A stretch of DNA of 7,173 nucleotides from Fimenecus sp045594885 (lineage in GTDB: Bacteria > Bacillota > Clostridia > Oscillospirales > Acutalibacteraceae): contig JAZNZJ010000081.1 of assembly GCA_045594885.1 (NCBI GenBank), positions 1 to 7,173 of the forward strand, in the 5' to 3' direction. Made by a program: the position numbers and the translations under genes. Every line of letters starts with the position of its first letter. The first letter of the stretch is position 1. The notes beneath the pieces are model-generated. The model saw nothing but the letters and a program-made list of their open reading frames with translations, made no database searches and was not told where the DNA came from. Below are positions 1 to 5,574 of the stretch, in pieces.

Positions 1-235
1 GGAACTGAATAGCCTTTCTGATGTTATCGTAGATTCTTCTGCCTTCTGAAACTGCTGAAACAATTGTTGCAAAGTTATCATCAGCAAGAACCATATCAGC
101 AACGTTCTTTGTAACGTCAGTACCCGTGATACCCATACCAACACCGATGTCCGCACTCTTGATTGATGGAGCGTCGTTAACACCGTCACCTGTCATAGCG
201 GTAACATAGCCTTTATTTCTCCAGGCATTGACAAT
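1..235 (-). pseudogene. Continuation of the P-type ATPase reading frame beyond the in-frame TGA (runs off window)
   Basis: After the TGA at 238-236 the same frame stays open to the window edge, giving about 77 more codons. These read as ATPase: IVNAWRNKG, then TGDGVNDAPS with the conserved Asp624 and Asp628 of the hinge, SADIGVGMG, GTDVTKNVADMVLADDNF, and a stretch ending in RKAIQF just before TM5. No frameshift or missing codon is needed to join the two halves; only one codon is wrong. No convincing ribosome site or start codon is seen here for an independent protein. The C-terminal membrane domain (TM5-TM10) would lie beyond position 1. The gene is therefore either a young pseudogene or intact with a base error at one position. 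I label this segment a pseudogene remnant because, as written, it is not translated with the upstream part. Confidence 0.75.
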
Positions 236-2056
236 TCATGTTTTATGTTCGGGCTGAACACGTGCATAAACACAGATATTTTCAACAATTGCTTCAAATT
301 CTTCATCTGAATATTTGTCAATATCTGCACCCATCATTGCCTGACTGTCATCTGTAAGAATACCGAGTTCACGAGCAATCGCTTTTGCTGTATTGATGTG
401 GTCACCTGTAATCATAATAGGTTTGATACCTGCGCCACGGCACTCAACAATAGCATCTTTAACCTCGGGACGAACAGGGTCAATCATACCTGTAAGACCG
501 ATGAATGTCATATCATATTCAAGTGATGCTGAATCATATGTTTCAGGTGCAACATCATAATTCTTATATGCAACCGCAAATACACGAAGAGCATTGTTAC
601 CCATTCTTGTATTTTCTTCCATAATCTTTGCACGAAGTGCATCAGTCATCTCGTGAACTTCGCCGTTAACGTCAATTTTCACACATTTCTTAAGAATTTC
701 GTCGGGCGCACCCTTTGTAAACTGAATAATACCTCTTGCAGAATTGTGAACTGTTGACATCATCTTTCTGCCTGAGTCAAATGGTACTTCGCCGATTCTT
801 GGATATGCTTCAACCAATTTTGCTTTAGGAAGGTCAAGTGTTGCCGCATAGTTGATAAGGGCTACTTCATCGGGTTCGCCCGTGCTCTTGCCGTCTTCTT
901 CAATCTGTGCGTTTGTACAAAGTGCCATTGCTGTTGCAAGTTGCTGTTCGTTGGGAGCAAAATGGTCAACAACTGTCATAACATTCTGTGTAAGAGTACC
1001 TGTCTTGTCAGAACAGATAATCTGTGTACAACCGAGAGTTTCAACCGCAGTCATCTTACGAATAATCGCATTTTTCTTTGACATATTTGTAACGCCGATT
1101 GAAAGCACGATTGTCATAACCGCAACAAGACCTTCAGGAATTGCGGCAACCGCCAATGCAATAGCTGTAATGAATGAATGAAGTGCTACATTGAAATACT
1201 CTGTGCTTCCGCCAATAAAAATCTGTGTAACGATATTGTATGCAAAAATTACCACGCAAACTGCAATAACAAGTTTTGTGAGAATTTTTGAAAGCTGTTC
1301 AAGTTTGATTTCAAGAGGAGTCTTGCCTTCTTCTGCAAGAGTGATAGCATTGGCAATTTTACCCATTTCGGTATCCATACCAGTTGCTACAACAACCGCT
1401 TTACCACGGCCATAAACAAGTGTTGAACCCATATATGCCATATTCTTACGGTCACCGAGCGCTACCTCATCATCGTCGCCCTTACCCATAAGTGCTTTAA
1501 TGAGTTTTGTAACGGGAACTGATTCACCTGTGAGTGCCGCTTCTTCAATCTTCATACTTGCACACTCAAAAATACGGCAGTCTGCAGGAATTGCGTCACC
1601 TGCGTCAAGCAAAATAACGTCGCCCACAACCAAATCTTCGCTCTTAACAACTTCAACCTTGCCGTCACGGAGCACTTTAGTTGTTGCCGCTGACATTTTC
1701 TGCAAAGCCTCAACCGCTTTTTCTGCCTTACTTTCTTGAGCAACACCAAGAACTGCGTTGATTAAAACAACAACGAGAATGATGAGTGAGTCAGTTGGCA
1801 CATAAGCACCTGCTGACGGGTCGTGCTCAATGAATTCTGTAATTGCTGAAATTACCGCTGCAACAAGCAAAATGATAATCATTGGGTCTTTAAGCTGGTC
1901 AATAAAGCGAGAAAATAATGACACTTTCTTTGCTTCTGCCAACTTGTTTTTTCCATTTTCTTCAAGTCTTTTTGCTGCTTCTGCAGATGTTAAACCCTGT
2001 TCAGAGCTCTTTACCTCTGCAAAAACTTCGCTAACTTCGTGAAGATAATGTTTCAT
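236..2056 (-). CDS. P-type cation ATPase (PMCA/YoaB-like, probable Mn2+ or Ca2+ exporter), interrupted by an in-frame stop
   Basis: This is an ATP-driven cation pump of the inner membrane (P2 type, Ca2+-ATPase-like). Visible in order are an N-terminal cation-ATPase domain (about 1-55), TM1-TM2 (about 58-110), the actuator motif TGES at 176-179, TM3-TM4 with the cation-site motif IPEGL (Glu308, equivalent to SERCA Glu309), the phosphorylation motif DKTGTLT with Asp350, the nucleotide-binding domain with KGAPD, and TGD at 550-552. ATG at 2056-2054 is the start: GAGGTG (2062-2067) lies 5 nt upstream. The reading frame meets TGA at codon 607, just after PEHKT, where family members have a conserved Arg (HKxRIV). 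A 606-aa product would lack the TGDGVND hinge and TM5-TM10 and could not pump. The Mn2+-type riboswitch upstream points to manganese export, as for Lactococcus YoaB; Ca2+ remains possible because the TM5/TM6 site residues lie outside the window. Family assignment is firm, substrate is inferred. Confidence 0.93.
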   Translation of the reverse strand: MKHYLHEVSEVFAEVKSSEQGLTSAEAAKRLEENGKNKLAEAKKVSLFSRFIDQLKDPMIIILLVAAVISAITEFIEHDPSAGAYVPTDSLIILVVVLINAVLGVAQESKAEKAVEALQKMSAATTKVLRDGKVEVVKSEDLVVGDVILLDAGDAIPADCRIFECASMKIEEAALTGESVPVTKLIKALMGKGDDDEVALGDRKNMAYMGSTLVYGRGKAVVVATGMDTEMGKIANAITLAEEGKTPLEIKLEQLSKILTKLVIAVCVVIFAYNIVTQIFIGGSTEYFNVALHSFITAIALAVAAIPEGLVAVMTIVLSIGVTNMSKKNAIIRKMTAVETLGCTQIICSDKTGTLTQNVMTVVDHFAPNEQQLATAMALCTNAQIEEDGKSTGEPDEVALINYAATLDLPKAKLVEAYPRIGEVPFDSGRKMMSTVHNSARGIIQFTKGAPDEILKKCVKIDVNGEVHEMTDALRAKIMEENTRMGNNALRVFAVAYKNYDVAPETYDSASLEYDMTFIGLTGMIDPVRPEVKDAIVECRGAGIKPIMITGDHINTAKAIARELGILTDDSQAMMGADIDKYSDEEFEAIVENICVYARVQPEHKT

Positions 2057-2081
2057 AAAAACACCTCTTTTTTATTACTCT

Positions 2082-2101
2082 CTTTTAGTTTTGACTAAAA
2101 G
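2082..2101 (-). repeat. Perfect inverted repeat (hairpin) in the ATPase 5' leader
   Basis: CTTTTAGT and ACTAAAAG form a perfect 8-bp stem around a 4-nt loop, between the riboswitch terminator and the ATPase ribosome site (GAGGTG at 2062-2067). On the minus strand it is followed by A-rich sequence rather than a T run, so it does not look like a second terminator. It could stabilise the 5' end of a processed message or be an operator; no function can be assigned. Confidence 0.6.
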
Positions 2102-2118
2102 TTGTTTACTTATTATAT

Positions 2119-2155
2119 TAAAAAACCTTCAGCAGTTATGAACACTGCCGAAGGT
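2119..2155 (-). terminator. Riboswitch expression-platform terminator
   Basis: On the minus strand a 12-bp stem is formed by ACCTTCGGCAGT (2155-2144) and ACTGCTGAAGGT (2136-2125), with one G-U pair and a 7-nt loop, followed by a run of T (2125-2120). It is a strong intrinsic terminator placed before the ATPase ribosome site. Its 5' arm shares CCTT (2154-2151) with the aptamer's closing helix, giving an off state without ligand and an on state with ligand. Confidence 0.9.
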
Positions 2156-2232
2156 CTTGCTACCTGTAAATCAGGATGACAACCAGCCATAACGGCGGAT
2201 GTTGATTGTCATAAATAAGCTACTCCCCTTGG
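2125..2232 (-). ncRNA. yybP-ykoY family Mn2+ riboswitch in the ATPase leader
   Basis: Reading the minus strand, the leader contains the family's two signature segments. AAGGGGAGTAGC (2230-2219) opens the aptamer and GCAAGACCTT (2160-2151) closes it, with AAGG pairing to CCTT to form the base of P1. Between them sit a 7-bp stem ATGACAA/TTGTCAT (2212-2206 with 2182-2176), an inner GCC/GGC pairing, and a short CCTG/CAGG hairpin (2175-2172 with 2166-2163). The TCATCC segment between the helices also fits the family. This class is established as a Mn2+ sensor that turns on exporters. The closing CCTT is also the 5' arm of the downstream terminator, so aptamer and terminator are mutually exclusive: Mn2+ binding should hold P1 and allow read-through into the ATPase. 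The assignment is by eye from motif and fold, without a covariance-model score. Confidence 0.88.
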
Positions 2233-2248
2233 GAATTATTACATTTAA

Positions 2249-2277
2249 AGTATAGCACCTGCAGAAATATTTGTCAA
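2249..2277 (-). promoter_or_regulatory. Sigma-A promoter of the riboswitch-ATPase transcript
   Basis: The minus strand carries a perfect -35 TTGACA (2277-2272), a 17-nt spacer, and -10 TATACT (2254-2249). Transcription would begin near 2242, about 10 nt before the riboswitch signature. The -35 box begins only 16 nt after the stop codon of the upstream small membrane gene. Confidence 0.88.
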
Positions 2278-2293
2278 CAAAATCCTTTTTTAT

Positions 2294-2518
2294 TCATTTC
2301 TTTTTTTCTTTATTAACTTTTTGTTCAAAAAGAAAGAGTGAGAGTAACACAAAAACCATAGTTATAACCGATTTTAACGGCACCATATGGGTAATTGTTT
2401 CTATGAAATATACATCTGCCGAGGCAGAAAGCTTTATGGGGAAGAAAAGATAACTCAATGCGAGCCAACACACCACCCCTGTGCCCACAGCAATAAAAAC
2501 TTCAATAATTCTTTTCAT
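2294..2518 (-). CDS. Small two-helix membrane protein, function unknown
   Basis: A 74-aa hydrophobic protein with no recognised family. From ATG at 2518-2516 it has a predicted helix at about 4-26, a short outside loop of about 22 residues, a second helix at about 49-65, and a lysine-rich tail. Lys/Arg at both ends suggests that both termini are cytoplasmic. An upstream TTG (2527-2525) would add three residues, but AGGG (2531-2528) directly abuts that TTG, while it lies 9 nt from the ATG, so the ATG is preferred. The gene begins 11 nt after the stop of the beta-propeller gene, so it is very likely co-transcribed with the sigma factor unit. A role as accessory membrane partner of the beta-propeller protein is conceivable but only inferred from position. 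No terminator separates its stop (TGA) from the ATPase promoter. Confidence 0.7.
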   Translation of the reverse strand: MKRIIEVFIAVGTGVVCWLALSYLFFPIKLSASADVYFIETITHMVPLKSVITMVFVLLSLFLFEQKVNKEKKK

Positions 2519-2529
2519 TATGCTCAACC

Positions 2530-4689
2530 CTATTCAACTGTGGTAAGTCTGCCGATTTCTTCATTTGTATTAAGGTCATAGGCAACAACATAAGTAGTGG
2601 CATCATCTATTTTCCCAAAACGTTGGAGAACCACATAGAATCTGTCACCCACATAGGTAGCACCCATTACATTTGAATGCATTCCCGCCATATTATAACG
2701 TGCAACCTCGTAAAGCTTTTCACCTATAAGTTTATAACGGATATATGTGTTTACCGTGCTATCATTATAATCAGTTTCTACATACTTACGTGCTCTAAAG
2801 GGTACTGCAAACTCATTATCGGAAAGTTTTATATAAAGTTTATGGTTAGCACCAACGGGTGAATAGCAATTTGCTTTACCGCCCGTTACTGTTAGAATTG
2901 AATTTTCGGTGGGTTCATAAGGATTACTCACATCAAAAAGAGACACCTTACAATCACCATTTGTACCGAATTCCGTTCCGTCATAGCCCACTCCCACTAA
3001 AAGCCCGTCGGCTATCGGATGAAGATACTCTGAAAATCCCGGTATTTTAAGTTCGCCCTTAACGGTTGGGTTTATGGGGTCACTTAAATCAATCACAAAC
3101 AATGGGTCTGTCTGGCGGAATGTCACCACATAAGCCATTTGACCAACAAAGCGTACGGACCGAATTGTTTCGCCCTCGGCTAAATCTTCAACCTTGCCCA
3201 CAATCTTCATATCGTTACTGAGAATATAGAGATTGTTCATTGTTATGGTTGAAACGTTTACATTGTCCAACTTTTTATTGCGGTTGCCGTCTTCGTCGAA
3301 CAACTGCACCTCTGTTGCGTTGCCTTTGTCGTCATATGTTACAGTTTTACGTGCGGTTGTGGCAATACGGAAATATTCACCGTCATAGCTCATTGAGAAC
3401 TGGTCATTGATTGTGCCGTCAACCGTACCCATCGACTTGAATTTAACGCCTGTATCGGTATATTCAAAGCGATAAATATTTGTGGTTATATTGCCAACAT
3501 TTTCATATTTGCTTTCGCTCACGAATAAGCCCTTTGAAGTTGCATAAAGTTCTTCACAATTGCCGAGAATTGCTTCACTTGTTGGTTCTGTGCCTTTTGA
3601 AATATCAAAGGTTGTAATCACCGAATAGCTTGGAGTTTCACTATCTTCAATTACTGAAATGCAACCTGCGGGGATTTTTTGGCAAACGTCATTCACCTCA
3701 ACCTGCGGAATACAATCGTCAAGGTAGTCATCACCGTAAAGCTCAACCCAATAATTACTAATACAGTAAAGCTTTGTGCCAATTACCCTTGAGTTATTAT
3801 ATGAGCCCTGTTGGGAATATTTTGTCAAAAGTTGAGGCTTTGAACGGTCGCAAAGGTCATAAACCTCAACAAATGTATCTGTTAATCTATAGTGAACACC
3901 ATTTTCATAAGTGCCCTCACCTCTAAAAGCACCGTCGAATTCACTTGACTTTTTACCTATAACAATGAGTTTATCGCCATTGATATAGATTTCTTGCACC
4001 AAGCCTTTGGTAGCAGGATTTATCCTTGCAACTGCTTTCATTTCACTGTCTTGCACATCAACGATTGAAATAGTTTTATTGTCAGCATTTGCGATATAGA
4101 GATATTTACCGTCGGTCTTTATTATGTCGCCCTCGTCAACCTCTTCTTCTTGTCTATTGGTCGTGCCGAAATCGGACTCATCTTTTGATTCTTCATTTTG
4201 CACTGTAGGTAAGGTGCTGGCATTTCCACTCAATGTGTTTGACGAATTACTTACCGAGCCCTCTGCCGAAGATTCAGGCATCGCACTATCAGCATCTGCA
4301 AAATCCTCAGCAACATCGTCCATTACACCATTGAACGTGTTTCCAAAAAGATAAGTATATTCACTATCTTTTTTCAATTGCTTGAACTTCTTGTAAATCT
4401 TGTCATAGGACTCATATATCACTACCTGAGAAGATTTATCACTCTCAACCGGTGGAATTTGTTTCTCACCCATACCCAATCCAAAATACATTCCCACAAG
4501 ACCTATGAGCAATACAAATGATGCCACAAGGGGAAGAATTTTTTTAACAGGCTTTGTCTTTTTTATCTCAACAATATTGTCTTTTGCTTCAACACTGTCA
4601 AGCATTGTTATAATATTGTCTTTTGAAAGATTTTCAGGAAGCTTTACATTCATTTTTTCATTGAGTTGCTTATTCACTTTTTTACTCAC
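2530..4689 (-). CDS. Membrane-anchored extracytoplasmic beta-propeller protein (Beta_propel family), probable partner of the ECF sigma factor
   Basis: This 719-aa protein has a cytoplasmic N-terminus (1-50), one membrane helix (about 51-72), a Ser/Asp/Glu-rich linker (about 125-178), and a large outside domain. The segment TNRQEEEVDEGDIIKTDG at 177-194 is the hallmark entry to the Beta_propel family (secreted proteins distantly like WD-40). Repeated 'VYDL', 'LFDVSNPYEP' and 'VIDLSDPINP' segments fit propeller blades. The start is GTG at 4689-4687: it has GAGGAG (4703-4698) 8 nt upstream and overlaps the sigma factor's TGA as GTGA, which implies translational coupling. The cytoplasmic tail contains LPENLSKDNI, resembling a segment I recall from other ECF-associated membrane proteins, and no His/Cys zinc motif. 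By context it may hold or release the sigma factor in response to an envelope signal. That role is inference; the domain call is firm. Confidence 0.9.
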   Translation of the reverse strand: MSKKVNKQLNEKMNVKLPENLSKDNIITMLDSVEAKDNIVEIKKTKPVKKILPLVASFVLLIGLVGMYFGLGMGEKQIPPVESDKSSQVVIYESYDKIYKKFKQLKKDSEYTYLFGNTFNGVMDDVAEDFADADSAMPESSAEGSVSNSSNTLSGNASTLPTVQNEESKDESDFGTTNRQEEEVDEGDIIKTDGKYLYIANADNKTISIVDVQDSEMKAVARINPATKGLVQEIYINGDKLIVIGKKSSEFDGAFRGEGTYENGVHYRLTDTFVEVYDLCDRSKPQLLTKYSQQGSYNNSRVIGTKLYCISNYWVELYGDDYLDDCIPQVEVNDVCQKIPAGCISVIEDSETPSYSVITTFDISKGTEPTSEAILGNCEELYATSKGLFVSESKYENVGNITTNIYRFEYTDTGVKFKSMGTVDGTINDQFSMSYDGEYFRIATTARKTVTYDDKGNATEVQLFDEDGNRNKKLDNVNVSTITMNNLYILSNDMKIVGKVEDLAEGETIRSVRFVGQMAYVVTFRQTDPLFVIDLSDPINPTVKGELKIPGFSEYLHPIADGLLVGVGYDGTEFGTNGDCKVSLFDVSNPYEPTENSILTVTGGKANCYSPVGANHKLYIKLSDNEFAVPFRARKYVETDYNDSTVNTYIRYKLIGEKLYEVARYNMAGMHSNVMGATYVGDRFYVVLQRFGKIDDATTYVVAYDLNTNEEIGRLTTVE

Positions 4690-5186
4690 AATTCCAGCTC
4701 CTCTCTCATTTTATTTAATGCTCTTTTTTGCTTTGTTCTAACCGTATTTGCGGGAATATTAAGCATTTCGCCAATTTCCCGTGATTTGAAACCACCCACT
4801 ACTGATAGCATTACAATCTGCCTTGAATCATCATCAATCTTTGAAAGTGCCTCACGCACGGGAATTGAAAATTCTATTTCTGTGTCAATATAACCCGTAT
4901 CAACAAATTCAGATTGCACACTCACAGTCGCAAGTTTCTTTTTGCAAGTATTTGAAAGAGCAGAAAAAAGATATGATTTGAATTTTTCGGGATTTTTTAT
5001 TCCGCCGATACTTTTAAAAACCGACAGAACCGTTTCTTGTACTGCGTCTTGCGCATCGAAGGAATTTTTGCACATACTCAATGCAAAACGGTACATATCG
5101 ACAGAGTATATCTCATAAAGAGTGCCGAATGCACTTTTATCTCCGCCTATTGCAGACCGTACAAGCCTTTTCATTTCTTTTTTCAT
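4686..5186 (-). CDS. ECF-type RNA polymerase sigma factor (sigma-70 family)
   Basis: A 166-aa sigma factor of the extracytoplasmic-function group, with only regions 2 and 4, the normal length for the family. Region 2 (about 15-82) includes the LYEIYSVDMYRFA helix, the core-binding and -10 recognition segment DAQDAVQETVLSVFKS (44-59), and KFKSYLFSALSNTCKKK. Region 4 (about 112-164) has LSKIDDDSRQIVML followed by the helix-turn-helix REIGEMLNIPANTVRTKQKRAL (about 136-157) that reads the -35 element. The start ATG (5186-5184) has GAGGTG (5198-5193) 6 nt upstream. A second ATG at codon 5 is less well placed. Its TGA overlaps the GTG of the beta-propeller gene by 4 nt, so the two are translated together and the neighbour is the natural candidate regulator. 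The target genes are unknown. A TGAAAC element upstream suggests possible self-activation. Confidence 0.95.
   Translation of the reverse strand: MKKEMKRLVRSAIGGDKSAFGTLYEIYSVDMYRFALSMCKNSFDAQDAVQETVLSVFKSIGGIKNPEKFKSYLFSALSNTCKKKLATVSVQSEFVDTGYIDTEIEFSIPVREALSKIDDDSRQIVMLSVVGGFKSREIGEMLNIPANTVRTKQKRALNKMREELEL
4698..4703 (-). promoter_or_regulatory. Shine-Dalgarno site that fixes the GTG start of the beta-propeller gene
   Basis: GAGGAG on the minus strand lies inside the last codons of the sigma factor gene, 8 nt before the GTG. This supports GTG at 4689 over the internal ATG at codon 13. Confidence 0.75.
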
Positions 5187-5249
5187 TTACCGCACCTCAC
5201 TTTTCAAAAAGTTTGCCCGTAAGAGTCGCCCTTTCATAATATAAGAGTA

Positions 5250-5271
5250 ACAAAAAGTTAAAACTGTTTCA
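5250..5271 (-). promoter_or_regulatory. Candidate ECF-type promoter upstream of the sigma factor gene
   Basis: TGAAAC (5271-5266), the classic ECF -35 element of Firmicutes, lies about 80 nt before the sigma factor start. Downstream, at roughly the right distance, is GTTAC, a weak match to the usual CGT-type -10. No well-spaced sigma-A promoter was seen in the same stretch (TTGAAA and TATATT are 23 nt apart). Autoregulation is therefore plausible, but the -10 match is poor. Confidence 0.35.
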
Positions 5272-5299
5272 ATATTTTTCTAAAAACGTAAAAAAATCT

Positions 5300-5340
5300 T
5301 AATAAAATAAAAATATCCACCTGCATAACGCAAGTGGATA
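5300..5340 (-). terminator. Intrinsic terminator of the acyl ligase-ACP operon
   Basis: On the minus strand a 7-bp stem TATCCAC/GTGGATA (5340-5334 with 5320-5314) encloses a mismatch and an inner 3-bp TGC/GCA pairing. It is followed by a T-rich run interrupted by A (5313-5301) and later a further T tract. It starts 6 nt after the ACP stop codon, so it ends that operon and separates it from the sigma factor unit. Confidence 0.82.
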
Positions 5341-5346
5341 CTGAAA

Positions 5347-5571
5347 TCACATATTTTTCTCAAGGAATTTCACAACATCGCCAACAGTTTTGATTTTCTT
5401 AACCGCTGAGTTGGGAATATCAATGTCAAATTCATCTTCAAGTCCGCAAATAAGCTGAATAAAGCTTAATGATGTGAATTCAAAATTTTTGTCAAGTCTT
5501 GTCTTTTCTGTAAATTCAAGGTCTTCTCTACCCGTTACTTCTGAAAAAACTTTTTCAATTCTTTTAATCAT
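5347..5571 (-). CDS. Acyl carrier protein (free-standing, phosphopantetheine-binding)
   Basis: A 74-aa acidic carrier protein of normal ACP size. The conserved helix II start is FTSLSFIQL, so Ser34 is the expected site for the 4'-phosphopantetheine arm. Most ACPs have Asp before this Ser (DSL); here it is Thr (TSL), a variation seen in some specialised carriers. It is followed by the typical LEDEFDIDIP segment (about 44-53) and TVGDVVKFLEK at the C-terminus. The ATG (5571-5569) is preceded by AAAGGG (5583-5578) at 6 nt, inside the end of the ligase gene, and only 3 nt separate the two genes. It presumably receives an acyl or aminoacyl group from the adjacent ligase. The product pathway cannot be read from this window. 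It is unlikely to be the housekeeping fatty-acid ACP, since no fab genes are beside it. Confidence 0.9.
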   Translation of the reverse strand: MIKRIEKVFSEVTGREDLEFTEKTRLDKNFEFTSLSFIQLICGLEDEFDIDIPNSAVKKIKTVGDVVKFLEKNM

Positions 5572-5574
5572 AAA

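Noticed and set aside
236..238. Genome-wide reassignment of TGA (as Trp or Gly)
   Set aside because: The sigma factor, ACP and small membrane genes all end at TGA in the expected place, with family-typical C-termini for the first two, Trp is encoded by TGG, and the replaced residue is expected to be Arg rather than Trp or Gly.
852..1415. Open frames on the plus strand opposite the ATPase
   Set aside because: They are antisense shadows of a clearly conserved coding region, with no family resemblance and no ribosome sites; the same applies to plus-strand frames opposite the other genes.
2317..2332. Hairpin CTTTTTG/CAAAAAG near the end of the small membrane gene as a terminator
   Set aside because: It is weak and AT-only apart from the closing pairs, has a very short loop, lies within the coding region, and is followed by A-rich rather than T-rich sequence on the minus strand.
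2525..2527. TTG start for the small membrane protein
   Set aside because: The possible ribosome site AGGG directly touches this codon, while the ATG three codons later has workable spacing.
5199..5212. Inverted repeat ACTTTT-CA-AAAAGT next to the sigma factor ribosome site as an operator
   Set aside because: Six AT-rich base pairs with a 2-nt spacer are expected by chance in such AT-rich sequence; no second copy was noticed.
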